This document shows, one piece after another, positions 16,354 through 25,124 of a stretch of 64,000 nucleotides of DNA (positions within the stretch are counted from its first letter, which is position 1; every line of letters starts with the position of its first letter). The DNA comes from UBA987 sp002292105 (GTDB lineage: Bacteria; Bacteroidota; Bacteroidia; NS11-12g; UBA9320). The notes beneath the pieces are model-generated. The model did not search any database and had not been told where the DNA came from. It saw only the letters and a list, made by a program, of their open reading frames with translations. Where the stretch lies: contig OX044357.1 in assembly GCA_943846675.1 (NCBI GenBank), positions 248,001-312,000 of the forward strand. The letters are read 5' to 3'. Position numbers and translations under genes: made by a program.

Positions 16354-17580
16354 ATGAAACGAATTGTTATTTTTCTTGGAATACTTCTCTTGCTAAACAT
16401 GTATGTTTTTCAGGGGTATAAGGTCATTATTCAAAATTTTGAAGGCAAGTCTTCTACGATTTTCAAAATCCTGTATTGGGTTGTTGTGGCCCTCGCCTAT
16501 GCATGTTTAGCATACACAACAACGCATATGCGCTCAAACCCAATGACTTTTTGGACAAAGGTGACGCTAAGCTACTTTTTTATCTTTTTAATGATTCAAT
16601 TGGTTTGGGGCTTGTTTATGGCTATCGACGATGTTGTTAGAGTAATACAATGGATAGGTACCTTTTTTCAGTCCAATGCAAAATCAGAAGGCGGGATTAC
16701 AAGGAAGTCTTTTATAATGAAGTCGGGAGCGTTGGTCGCAACTAGTTTTGGTGCTGCGCTTTCTTACGGAGTTATCCGAGGTTCTCACCAGTACCAAGTG
16801 GTTAATCAAAAATTGACAATTGACAATTTGCCCGAAGCCTTTAAAGGGTTAAAACTGGTACAAATTTCTGACATTCATAGTGGTAGTTTTTGGAGTAAAG
16901 ATGCCGTACAAAGAGGGGTTAACGTCATCAACGAGCAAAACGCAGACATGGTCTTTTTCACGGGTGACATTGTCAACAACGATGCCAGCGAAATGGATGA
17001 TTATATAGATGTTTTTTCACAAATCAGTGCACCGTTAGGTGTGTTTGCAACAATGGGAAACCACGACTATGGCGAATATGTGCCAGGATTTAAACGGACA
17101 GACCTTCCGGCAAACAAGGCTAAAATTCAAAAAGTTCATGATAATCTTGGCTGGAAATTGCTGATGAATGAGCATGAAATTATTGAAAAAAATGGAGAAC
17201 AACTTGCAGTTGTAGGTATAGAAAATTGGGGGGCGAAAATGCACTTTAAAAAGTACGGAGACATGTCTAAGGCGATTTCCGGAGTTGATGCCAGTACACC
17301 AACATTACTTCTTTCACATGATCCTAGCCATTGGCGAGGCGAAATACTAAAGGATTATCCGCAAGTGGACGCTATGTTTAGTGGACACACACATGGTATG
17401 CAATTCGGAATCGAAACAGGGGGTTTTAAGTGGAGTCCAATTAAGTATGTATACCCAGAATGGGCTGGTTTATATAAGGAAGGAAACCAACAACTGTATG
17501 TCAATAGAGGATTTGGGTACCTAGGTTTTCCCGGCCGATTTGGAATCTGGCCAGAGATAACTGTTTTCGAACTAGCCTAA
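16354..17580 (+). CDS. Membrane-anchored metallophosphoesterase
   Basis: A 408-residue protein with three to four N-terminal membrane helices (about residues 1-100), a linker with a further hydrophobic stretch, and a calcineurin-like phosphoesterase domain from about residue 160. All metal motifs are present: DIH (Asp173, His175), GDIVNND (Asp205), GNHDYG, SHDPSHW and GHTHGMQFG. The architecture resembles YkoQ/YaeI-type membrane phosphoesterases, which are linked to lipid or isoprenoid phosphate hydrolysis; the substrate is inferred. Its last four bases overlap the stop codon of the convergent glycosyltransferase gene. Confidence 0.88.
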   Translation: MKRIVIFLGILLLLNMYVFQGYKVIIQNFEGKSSTIFKILYWVVVALAYACLAYTTTHMRSNPMTFWTKVTLSYFFIFLMIQLVWGLFMAIDDVVRVIQWIGTFFQSNAKSEGGITRKSFIMKSGALVATSFGAALSYGVIRGSHQYQVVNQKLTIDNLPEAFKGLKLVQISDIHSGSFWSKDAVQRGVNVINEQNADMVFFTGDIVNNDASEMDDYIDVFSQISAPLGVFATMGNHDYGEYVPGFKRTDLPANKAKIQKVHDNLGWKLLMNEHEIIEKNGEQLAVVGIENWGAKMHFKKYGDMSKAISGVDASTPTLLLSHDPSHWRGEILKDYPQVDAMFSGHTHGMQFGIETGGFKWSPIKYVYPEWAGLYKEGNQQLYVNRGFGYLGFPGRFGIWPEITVFELA

Positions 17581-18578
17581 CAAAACCAATACACCTCGGA
17601 CTCGGCTTTCTCGAGCATGTTTTCTATTTCTATTTGTCCTTGTTTGTCTGCAACAGCAATGACGATTTGATGTGTCGAAGTTGGATTGAATGCTTCGCTA
17701 GATTTTAAAATAGTCCCGTATATATCGTGACCAATTTTTTTAGGATTATCCGTGAGCCACGTAAATGGTATTCCGTTGTCCGCCCAATGTTTGGCTATCG
17801 TTTTGCCCTTTTTTCCAGCGCCCCACAAAACCAAATCCTTATCGTCCTTCAAATCGATTAAACCATAATAGTGAAGCTTTAGTTGCATAAAACGATTATC
17901 CGAATAATGGTTTGAAACACGGGTTGTTCGGGTTGGATGATCGCGCCATCTATGAATAATGCCTTTAGTGCCTTGCGTTTTAAGACCGGCCTTATAAAAT
18001 CGGAAGCATAAATCATAGTCTTCGGGGTAGATGTCTGATTCAAAACCCCCTGAAAGTATGAAGTCGTTTCGATGTGCCATCCAACATGGAGATGGTACCA
18101 CGCACTCTTTGTATATCTGCGTAAAGTTTGAGTTTGTTTGGGTGCATTGGTTGAGCCAGTCTTGATACTGAGAATAGCCTGCACCTAGTCCATCTGTTCT
18201 AAAATATTGAACCTGACCTACCGCAATTGTACCAGGTGACACGGCAAAAATTAACTGCTCTAGGTTGTCCGTTGATTTGACATCATCGCCGTCCATACGG
18301 GTTATCAAATTACCTGTGGACTGTTTAAACCCGTATTGAAGCGCAGTGATTACGCCACTGTTTGGATTCTTAAAGTATCTAACACGTTTATCTTTTTTGG
18401 TCCAATTTTGAGCAATTTCAGGACTCTTATCTGTGCTGTTATCATCTACTAAAACCAACTCCCAATTCTCATAGGATTGGTTAATAATTGAGTCGATACA
18501 TTCCTCTAGGTATTTCTCTTCATTTTTAAAAGGAAGAATGATGCTCACCAATGAGTTTTTACCGTGTAAATGACGCAT
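17577..18578 (-). CDS. Family 2 glycosyltransferase with C-terminal nucleotide-binding-like domain
   Basis: A 333-residue protein. Residues 8-220 form a GT-A family 2 domain: SIILPFKNEEKYLEECIDSI, LVLVDDNSTDKSPE, TRMDGDDVKS (the DxD-type metal site), and SPCWMAHRNDF. Residues about 245-333 form a small Rossmann-like module starting LVLWGAGKKGKTIAKHWAD, similar to domains attached to other sugar-processing enzymes. It transfers a sugar to an unknown acceptor, probably for surface polysaccharide or glycan. No membrane segment is visible. The gene stands alone, convergent with the phosphoesterase (4-nt stop overlap), and has its own -7 box on the minus strand at 18590-18597. Confidence 0.85.
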   Translation of the reverse strand: MRHLHGKNSLVSIILPFKNEEKYLEECIDSIINQSYENWELVLVDDNSTDKSPEIAQNWTKKDKRVRYFKNPNSGVITALQYGFKQSTGNLITRMDGDDVKSTDNLEQLIFAVSPGTIAVGQVQYFRTDGLGAGYSQYQDWLNQCTQTNSNFTQIYKECVVPSPCWMAHRNDFILSGGFESDIYPEDYDLCFRFYKAGLKTQGTKGIIHRWRDHPTRTTRVSNHYSDNRFMQLKLHYYGLIDLKDDKDLVLWGAGKKGKTIAKHWADNGIPFTWLTDNPKKIGHDIYGTILKSSEAFNPTSTHQIVIAVADKQGQIEIENMLEKAESEVYWFC

Positions 18579-18589
18579 AATTAATAAGA

Positions 18590-18597
18590 CAAAAATA
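18590..18597 (-). promoter_or_regulatory. -7 element of the GT2 gene
   Basis: TATTTTTG on the minus strand fits TAnnTTTG and lies 12 bp upstream of the ATG at 18578. It faces away from the plus-strand -7 box at 18633-18640. Confidence 0.5.
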
Positions 18598-18645
18598 TGC
18601 CATTATCTAAGGGTGTGAGGGATAAAAAAAGTTACCTTTGAATCA

Positions 18646-18825
18646 GGGCGTTGAATCCGATTGAAAAATTCAACACTTATACTTTACCGGCTTAACCGGT
18701 GTTTCAAAACCAGGCCTCATTCATTTCGATGAAAGAGACGTAAGTCAAACGGTGGAAGGTTGCGATATTGCTGGGGGCCAAATCCTATTTTTTAGGGATT
18801 TTTCAACTTTCACGCCCTTTATTTT
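18646..18825 (+). ncRNA. Candidate structured non-coding RNA, family not identified
   Basis: No protein is encoded here. A plus-strand -7 box (TACCTTTG, 18633-18640) predicts initiation near 18646. There GGGCGT (18646-18651) pairs with ACGCCC (18812-18817), and TTGAAAAAT (18661-18669) pairs with ATTTTTCAA (18798-18806). Inside are ACCGG-CTTAA-CCGGT, a stem closed by a TTCG loop (TTCAT/ATGAA), a GAC-GTAA-GTC hairpin with a GNRA-type loop, and a GGCCTC/GGGGCC stem. A T-rich tail follows. Size is about 175 nt. It lacks the hallmarks of tmRNA, SRP RNA and RNase P RNA that I know. A 6S-type regulator or an unknown family are possible. It ends against the stop of the convergent lipoprotein gene. 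Confidence 0.5.
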
Positions 18826-20036
18826 ATTTCCGTAATCAATTGGATATTGGATGGTGTTTTCACATCGAAATAAAACAAACCATCATTCCCCCAAACCAAG
18901 GCCCTTTCTGTAGATAAAACACCAACGGCAGCATGGACGTTAGTCAACGCGTCGAACTTGTCAGTATCAGGGTTAAACATACTTGGGTTTTTAAAATCGA
19001 ACAAACTAAATCCCGCACTGCCATCGCATAATAGCAAAGTTGAATCAACGATTGACGTGTATTGTGGTTGAGTGAACGAAAACTGTCGTGGTATAAATGG
19101 TTGGCTAAGTCCATTAATGGGGTGGATGTGCATGCTGTTTTGTGAGCCACAGCCTTGTGCCGGATTTGTTTCAAAGTCAGTGTAAATCGCAGTGTTTTGA
19201 AATAGCGAGAATTTTCCGCAGGTAAACGGACTGCTCACAAAGGTGGAAACAACGCGATTTAACGAGCCGTCATTTTGAAAAAGGAAGATATTTGACGTCG
19301 GTGTGCCAACGGCTAAAAATTCTGGCGTACTGCTTATTGTTGGGCTCGTTGTGTTTCTTCCAGTACCAATGGGACTTGACGCTCTAAAAAGGAGGTCATC
19401 ATTGTTTATTGAAAAACTAGAAACATTGTTGTTATCGCAAGCATGTACATGATTGTTGGTGATATGCAGGTTAATGTGTGGTTCGACAGACAGGCTAAGA
19501 AATTCAGAACTGTTTTCGGGATAAATGTATGTTTCAGCACATTTGGCATCCTCAAGAACCAAGCGAATATAGGCTTCTGTGTAACCGACTATGAACGAGT
19601 CGGATTTGACAAAACCAGCATTAAGCACGTTTTTAACACGGGAGCTCACTTGAATTGAGTTAAGATCAGACACATTGATACTGAATAAATCAGTTGCCTG
19701 ACCAATAAACAATGTATTGTTGATTGCTTCAGCCGACAGAAAACCTGGAATACGAATAAAGGAAACTAAGCGGGGTTCATTGAAGCTTACTTTATCGATA
19801 ACGTGTATTCCTTTGCCTTTTTCTTCCAAAAAGTATGCATGGTTCAGTTCCACTATTTTAGTAATTGTGTCCATGGATTGAACGTCAGTTACTTCAACAC
19901 CTTTTCTGAGCGACTCTAAGCTGCCATATACGGGTACTTTTGCGTAATAGTAAACCGACTTGTCACAATTTGAAGCGCATGAATTCAGTATTAAAACTGA
20001 AATAAAAATGACTAAAGAAACAGGAAGGTTTTTCAT
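18819..20036 (-). CDS. Lipoprotein with predicted beta-propeller (LVIVD-like repeats)
   Basis: A 405-residue lipoprotein: MKNLPVSLVIFISVLILNSC gives a lipobox (LNSC) at Cys20. The rest is rich in beta strands in a repeating pattern (KIVELNHAYFLEEKGKGIHV, FIRIPGFLSAEAINNTLFIG, PQYTSIVDSTLLLCDGSAG), resembling LVIVD-repeat or similar propeller proteins of Bacteroidota surfaces. Function unknown; binding or scaffold roles are typical. I start at the ATG at 20036, because the 5' extension would need a TTG and would spoil the signal sequence. Its start is only 13 bp from the divergent ATG at 20050, so the two promoters must lie inside each other's coding regions. Confidence 0.7.
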   Translation of the reverse strand: MKNLPVSLVIFISVLILNSCASNCDKSVYYYAKVPVYGSLESLRKGVEVTDVQSMDTITKIVELNHAYFLEEKGKGIHVIDKVSFNEPRLVSFIRIPGFLSAEAINNTLFIGQATDLFSINVSDLNSIQVSSRVKNVLNAGFVKSDSFIVGYTEAYIRLVLEDAKCAETYIYPENSSEFLSLSVEPHINLHITNNHVHACDNNNVSSFSINNDDLLFRASSPIGTGRNTTSPTISSTPEFLAVGTPTSNIFLFQNDGSLNRVVSTFVSSPFTCGKFSLFQNTAIYTDFETNPAQGCGSQNSMHIHPINGLSQPFIPRQFSFTQPQYTSIVDSTLLLCDGSAGFSLFDFKNPSMFNPDTDKFDALTNVHAAVGVLSTERALVWGNDGLFYFDVKTPSNIQLITEIK

Positions 20037-20049
20037 AAATTCCGCCAAA

Positions 20050-20898
20050 ATGCATTCAAAACTAACAAAGTTTTTAGGACTTTATCCTCGCCAAAAATCA
20101 CGATTGGTTCATATTCTACTAATCTCGATGTTTAGCCTTTTGGCTTTGTCCTCTGATGCCCAGAGTAAACAAAATTATGCACGGGTCGAGTTAAAATCTG
20201 GAGCAACAATTGAAGGCAAGGTGCTTACCATTGATTACCAGAACAGTATCGACTTGTTTGTTAACCAGCAAGACACCTTACACATTCCTTGGGGTGATAT
20301 TGTCAGTGTTAGTTTCATTGATGCTGAGATAAAGGAGCGGGCTAAGGCTTTAGTCAGACCAAAAAAATCTAACAAACCATTTAACGATTCTAGTAACTAC
20401 TTCTTTTTTGACTTTGGGGTTCCACTTGGTTTGGATTACTGGGGTTACCCAGTGGCCGGGGGGAGCGTGAATTTTGGGTATGGAAAGGGTTTTGGCTATC
20501 GGCACCACATTGCCGCAACGGCGGGTTACGATGCTTATTTGTGGCCAGACGTTACGGTTATACCACTGGGAATAGAGTATTATGGAAGATTCAAAGAGCA
20601 AAACCGTTCATGGTTTTATTTCTATGGTACAGGTTACGGAGTCCCTCACTTGTCTGAATATAGTTGGCGTGATAATTCAAAAGTAACTGGGGGTTTTTAC
20701 TTTAACCCGGGCTTTGGCATTACCAATAAACGCCACGAAAACAGAAGTTGGTATTTAAAGTTTGGATATAAGTATCAAACACTAAAGGCTGAATATCAAG
20801 GATTTGTTTGGGAATTTGGATCCAATAGGATTGCTGAAATAAAAGAAGAAATATTCTATCACAGGATAGATATTAGGTTTGGCTTTAGGTTCGATTAA
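20050..20898 (+). CDS. Secreted protein of unknown function, probable outer-membrane barrel
   Basis: A 282-residue protein I do not recognise. A signal peptide with an unusually long basic n-region (MHSKLTKFLGLYPRQKSRL) ends near LSSDAQ. A short beta domain follows (VELKSGATIEGKVLTIDYQN, HIPWGDIVSVSFID), which resembles the small barrel seen in RNA/Sm-like or DUF-type secretory modules. After about residue 110, aromatic alternating strands (YFFFDFGVPLGLDYWGYP, NRSWFYFYGTGYGV, RSWYLKFGYKYQTL, IDIRFGFRFD) suggest a small outer-membrane beta barrel ending in Phe. The start at 20050 is chosen because the signal peptide begins there; an upstream in-frame ATG would overlap the divergent lipoprotein gene. 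It overlaps mnmA by four bases. Confidence 0.65.
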   Translation: MHSKLTKFLGLYPRQKSRLVHILLISMFSLLALSSDAQSKQNYARVELKSGATIEGKVLTIDYQNSIDLFVNQQDTLHIPWGDIVSVSFIDAEIKERAKALVRPKKSNKPFNDSSNYFFFDFGVPLGLDYWGYPVAGGSVNFGYGKGFGYRHHIAATAGYDAYLWPDVTVIPLGIEYYGRFKEQNRSWFYFYGTGYGVPHLSEYSWRDNSKVTGGFYFNPGFGITNKRHENRSWYLKFGYKYQTLKAEYQGFVWEFGSNRIAEIKEEIFYHRIDIRFGFRFD

Positions 20899-22055
20899 GC
20901 ACTAATAATTCCACTACCTATTAACTCATTACCGTCGTACCATGCGGCAAACTGACCTGCTGCGATGGCTTTTTGCGGCTCATTGAATGAAATGATTAAA
21001 CCTTCTTGGGTTCGAGATAATGTCGCTTTTTGCAAAGATTGTCGATACCGTATTCGGCACAAATACGTTCGTTCTTCTCCGATGTTTAGTGATACGTCAG
21101 GTCTCACCCAATGCACATCCGAATCCTGTATAAATAACCTTTTGCGCGATAGACCAGGGTGATGGTCGCCCATTCCAACGTAAATCGTATTGGAATCAAC
21201 ATTTGTACCTATTACAAAAAGAGGTTCTTCTTTGCCACCAACGCCAAGACCTTTTCGCTGGCCTATGGTATAAAAGTGAGCACCTTGATGTTTTCCAACT
21301 AAAGAACCGTCACTTTCTTGATACGCCATTTCGTGCATGGCGTTTTCTGGATGAGATTCATATAAACCGGACTCTGGAGATATCTCAACGATATTTCCAG
21401 ACTTTGGTTTTAACTGTTGTTGTAGAAAATCAGGTAAACGCACTTTGCCAATAAAGCACAAACCTTGAGAGTCTTTTTTATCTGCGGTAATAAGGTCTCT
21501 TTCCTTCGCAATGGCGCGTACTTCACTCTTTTCTAAATGGCCAATCGGGAAAAGCGCTTTCGAAAGTTGCTCTTGGTTGACTTGGCACAAAAAGTACGAT
21601 TGATCCTTATTCTGGTCTTTGCCAGCTATGAGGTGCATGATGTCTCCATCTTCAGACTTCGTGATTTCTTTTTGGCAATAATGACCCGTGGCAACAAAGT
21701 CGGCACCCAAGGATTGAGCAGCCTCCAAGAAAACATCGAACTTAATTTCACGGTTGCACAATACATCCGGGTTAGGCGTACGTCCAGCTTTATATTCTGC
21801 GAACATATAGTCAACAATCCGCTCCTTATAAACTGCGCTTAAATCAAGGGTTTGAAATGGTATTCCTAGTTTCTCAGCAACAATCAGTGCGTCTTTACTG
21901 TCCTCTTCCCAAGGGCAGTCGTCACTAATGGTAACATCAGTATCGTGCCAGTTCTTCATGAACACACCAATAACGTCATAACCTTGGTCTAGCAATAATG
22001 CTGCGGCTACAGATGAGTCAACGCCTCCAGAAAGACCTACTACAACACGTGTCAT
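20895..22055 (-). CDS. mnmA: tRNA-specific 2-thiouridylase MnmA
   Basis: MnmA transfers sulfur to U34 of Lys, Glu and Gln tRNAs, using ATP to activate the uridine. The 386-residue length is usual. The PP-loop is SGGVDSSVAAALLLDQGYD near the N-terminus. The two catalytic cysteines are in NPDVLCNREIKFD and SQGLCFIGKV, and YTIGQRKGLG marks the central domain, followed by the C-terminal beta barrel. It is a stand-alone gene between two genes for exported proteins, with its stop codon shared (4-nt overlap) with the convergent gene at 20898. Its stop-to-start spacing to the upstream T9SS gene is only 14 bp, so co-transcription with that gene is possible. Confidence 0.97.
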   Translation of the reverse strand: MTRVVVGLSGGVDSSVAAALLLDQGYDVIGVFMKNWHDTDVTISDDCPWEEDSKDALIVAEKLGIPFQTLDLSAVYKERIVDYMFAEYKAGRTPNPDVLCNREIKFDVFLEAAQSLGADFVATGHYCQKEITKSEDGDIMHLIAGKDQNKDQSYFLCQVNQEQLSKALFPIGHLEKSEVRAIAKERDLITADKKDSQGLCFIGKVRLPDFLQQQLKPKSGNIVEISPESGLYESHPENAMHEMAYQESDGSLVGKHQGAHFYTIGQRKGLGVGGKEEPLFVIGTNVDSNTIYVGMGDHHPGLSRKRLFIQDSDVHWVRPDVSLNIGEERTYLCRIRYRQSLQKATLSRTQEGLIISFNEPQKAIAAGQFAAWYDGNELIGSGIISA

Positions 22056-22069
22056 GTAAATAAGTTGCT

Positions 22070-22789
22070 TTAATGGTTAAACAACACTCGCTCGGTAAAG
22101 GTTTGACCTGATTTGGTCTGCAGTGAAATGGTATACAAACCATCTACTGGGTTGACTAAGTTCATTTTGCCATTTACGATGTTAAAATCTACCTGCTGCC
22201 CCAATGCATTAAGGCAAGTTACAGAAGCTAAATCTTCAAAAAACGAATTTGACAAGCGCAACATCCCATTGCTTGTTGGGTTTGGATATAGGTATGTTCG
22301 TTGTTTTGTTAATGAATTAGCGCTGCTTAAATCTTCCACAAACATGGTAAATTGTCTTATGGTGTCATCTTGCGTCGTGCTAACCGTGCCAAATATTTTG
22401 GCATAAATCTTAATTTGAATGTCTAAAGGATATTCCCCGATATCGCCTTTTGACGCCGTACCTTCCATAGTTGCACAACCTGTTGAATCCGGAATAAACG
22501 TACAGTTTTTATGCGCACAGGTATAATAAAAACCAGAAGGCATTCCTTCAATCCCTGTCACCACAATCGAGTCAATAGTGGCCAGTACGGGGTTGCCGTT
22601 CAAAACTACCGAGGTATCTTTAAATATGCGCACCTGAAGTACCTGTTTATAGGCTGAATCAACATAAGCTGGTTCAATCGTTTTGGGATGAAATCCTACG
22701 TCCGTTATGTTTTGGTCAGATATGCAATTTTGGCTAAACCCCAGTAGGGTGAAAAGCATGATTGGGATTATAAGAAGAATGCGTCGCAT
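22070..22789 (-). CDS. T9SS-exported protein of unknown function
   Basis: A 239-residue protein starting MRRILLIIPIMLFTLLGFSQ, a clean signal peptide. The middle (residues about 20-160) is a single beta-rich domain with several Cys (YYTCAHKNCTFIPDSTGC). I do not recognise it. Residues about 170-239 form a type A T9SS sorting domain: YLYPNPTSNGMLRLS, NALGQQVDF, VDGLYTISLQTKSG, ERVLFNH. The protein is therefore probably sent to the cell surface or released. The start at 22789 is chosen because the signal peptide begins there and a longer frame would run into the divergent TonB-receptor gene. It lies 14 bp upstream of mnmA. Confidence 0.78.
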   Translation of the reverse strand: MRRILLIIPIMLFTLLGFSQNCISDQNITDVGFHPKTIEPAYVDSAYKQVLQVRIFKDTSVVLNGNPVLATIDSIVVTGIEGMPSGFYYTCAHKNCTFIPDSTGCATMEGTASKGDIGEYPLDIQIKIYAKIFGTVSTTQDDTIRQFTMFVEDLSSANSLTKQRTYLYPNPTSNGMLRLSNSFFEDLASVTCLNALGQQVDFNIVNGKMNLVNPVDGLYTISLQTKSGQTFTERVLFNH

Positions 22790-22835
22790 ATTTTTATTAA
22801 AATTGTACAACACGAATTTAGTTAAAAATAGAGGG

Positions 22836-25124
22836 ATGAAGCAATGGTATATTTTGATTATCGCAGTTATGCTCAGTGGCATTGCTCAAGCGCAATTACG
22901 ACCGATAAACGGGTTCATAATTAATGAATCAAAGCAGCCAATTGTGGATGCCGTAATCAAGGATTTAGACAGTACTACCAACATAGCCATTACGGATTCA
23001 TTGGGTAGATTTAGTTTGATTACCTCGTCTAAACAGTTAGAAATTAGTCACATATCTTACAAATCACGCACCCTTTTGACTGCGGATTTTGTAAATGGCT
23101 CTCGTATCACGCTTAATGATGCATACGGTACTATGCTGGATCAAACGGTAATCGGATCCGATAAAGTAGGCAGGGCTTTAAAAAATCAAATTGTTTCGAT
23201 TGAAGCTATTAGCCCAAGTTTAATAGTTGATAAAAACACGGTAACCGCCGATGAAATCGTGAACCAGGTTCCGGGCGTAGTAGTCACGGATGGTCAAATA
23301 AACATAAGAAACGGGGCTGGTTGGAGTTATGGAGCAGGCACAAGAGCACTTGTTGTGGTCGATGGAATACCACTGATGAGTGGTGATGCTGGCCAGGTTC
23401 AATGGAATTTCATAACAACAGACAATATTCGGAACATGGAAGTGGTAAAAGGAGCCAGTTCAGTGCTGTATGGTTCGTCTGCTTTGAATGGAATGATTAA
23501 CATCCGGTCATCTTGGCCAGGTCAAAAAGCACGCACCAAGGTTACTTTATACACAGGACAATACGCAAATGCTTCAAGAGAAACTTTAAAATGGACCGGT
23601 AATAAACAAAATTCCAATGGTGTACGTGTTACAGATTTGCGAAGAAAGGGAAAGCACGACTTTGTGACGAGTTTGGAATATATCGACGACCAAGGCTACC
23701 GATTTGGTGATTTTGATGAAAGGGTTCATGTGGGTTTGGATTATCGATATAGAGTAAATGAAAGGTTTAATATGGGTGTACGAACACACTTGTTATCAAC
23801 GAATAATGGTTCTTTTTTACTTTGGAAAAGCTATGATAGCGCCTATAATGCCTTAGATGATCAAACAACAGTAACCGATGGACTGAAATTTCGGGTAGAT
23901 CCCTTTATGAGTTATAAAACAAAAAAGGGCTGGCAGCACAAACTAAAAACAAGGTATTTAAGTATTGACAATCAGGTGGATAACGGAGACACATCCAATA
24001 ATCAATCCAATAAAAGTACCATGTTGTATGCCGATTATCAATCCACGTATCCGATTAAAAACGATATTGATTTTGTTTATGGAGCCACTGTTATTTCGAC
24101 GGTCACCAATAGTCCATTGTTTACTGGAACACAAAAGGCGAGTAATCAAGCGTTATATGGCCAGTTGAATCACAAGTGGAATAAACTAACGTATTCTTTA
24201 GGTATACGTTACGAGAATTATAGTCTGAATGATTATTCAGAATCGAAACCGGTGTTTCGTGCAGGAATGAATTACGGCTTAACGAAAGCGACGTATCTGA
24301 GAGCAAGTTATGGTCAAGGTTATCGATTTCCGACCATTGGTGAAACATACATAAAGACAACAGTTGGCGCTATATCTGTATATCCCAACGATGATTTAAA
24401 ATCTGAAACTGGTGACAACATTGAAATTGGCATAAAACAAGGTTTTAAGATCAAGAAGGTTAAAGGATATCTGGACATTGCACTTTTTCAGATGTCTTAT
24501 GAAAACATGATGGAATTCACGTTTGGCCAATGGTCAAGTGATATATCTGTAGGAAACGGTTTAGGTCTGGGCTTCAAATCTGTCAATACTGGGCCAACAA
24601 GTATTAAAGGCGTGGACTTGAGTGTTGTTGGACAGATGAAAATATTGAAAGGGAATGTTCGCGTTTTTGGAGGATATACAAGTTCTCTTCCAGTAGCTGA
24701 TAACCCCAATTATGTATTTGCAAACGACAGCGTAGGTAAGGCATTGTCTTATGCATCTACAAGTTCAGATACAACAAATGCCGTGCTTAAGTATAGAAGT
24801 TTAAGAACCTTTAAAATGGACGTTTCCTATCGTTTGAAACGATTTACAATTGGCGCATCTTGGCGTTACCAAAGTCAGGTTCAAAACATCGATAAAGCAT
24901 TTATTGATCCGGTGTTCGCATTCTTTGTTCCAGGAATTCAAACAGGGCTTGACTTAAATCCGAAGGGTTATTGGATTACAGATTTGAGGATGTCTTACCA
25001 ATTGAGTTATCGGTTAAGATTATCGCTTATCGTTAATAATTATGGAAACGTTGAATATATGGATAGGCCGGCCGACATCGGTGCTCCTCGTTTGGTAACC
25101 TTCCAGCTAAAGTCCTCTATTTAG
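22836..25124 (+). CDS. TonB-dependent receptor with N-terminal carboxypeptidase-like domain
   Basis: A 762-residue outer-membrane receptor. A signal peptide (MKQWYILIIAVMLSGIAQAQ) is followed by a carboxypeptidase-regulatory-like domain (residues 21-100, GFIINESKQPIVDAVIKDLD). The plug domain (about 110-230) has IRNGAGWSYGAGTRALVVVD, NIRNMEVVKGASSVLYGSSA and LNGMINIRS. A 22-strand barrel follows, ending in Phe-rich strands (RLVTFQLKSSI). It takes up a siderophore, vitamin or oligomer by TonB energy; no SusD partner is adjacent, so glycan uptake is less likely. The start is the ATG at 22836, where the signal peptide begins. It is divergent from the T9SS gene by 46 bp and overlaps the convergent DUF3109 gene by 8 bp. 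Confidence 0.92.
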   Translation: MKQWYILIIAVMLSGIAQAQLRPINGFIINESKQPIVDAVIKDLDSTTNIAITDSLGRFSLITSSKQLEISHISYKSRTLLTADFVNGSRITLNDAYGTMLDQTVIGSDKVGRALKNQIVSIEAISPSLIVDKNTVTADEIVNQVPGVVVTDGQINIRNGAGWSYGAGTRALVVVDGIPLMSGDAGQVQWNFITTDNIRNMEVVKGASSVLYGSSALNGMINIRSSWPGQKARTKVTLYTGQYANASRETLKWTGNKQNSNGVRVTDLRRKGKHDFVTSLEYIDDQGYRFGDFDERVHVGLDYRYRVNERFNMGVRTHLLSTNNGSFLLWKSYDSAYNALDDQTTVTDGLKFRVDPFMSYKTKKGWQHKLKTRYLSIDNQVDNGDTSNNQSNKSTMLYADYQSTYPIKNDIDFVYGATVISTVTNSPLFTGTQKASNQALYGQLNHKWNKLTYSLGIRYENYSLNDYSESKPVFRAGMNYGLTKATYLRASYGQGYRFPTIGETYIKTTVGAISVYPNDDLKSETGDNIEIGIKQGFKIKKVKGYLDIALFQMSYENMMEFTFGQWSSDISVGNGLGLGFKSVNTGPTSIKGVDLSVVGQMKILKGNVRVFGGYTSSLPVADNPNYVFANDSVGKALSYASTSSDTTNAVLKYRSLRTFKMDVSYRLKRFTIGASWRYQSQVQNIDKAFIDPVFAFFVPGIQTGLDLNPKGYWITDLRMSYQLSYRLRLSLIVNNYGNVEYMDRPADIGAPRLVTFQLKSSI

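Noticed and set aside
18646..18825. tmRNA, SRP RNA or RNase P RNA as identity of the structured region
   Set aside because: No tRNA-like ends with TTCGA, no GGAAGGAAGCAG core, and too short with no conserved GAGGAAAGTC; so left without a family.
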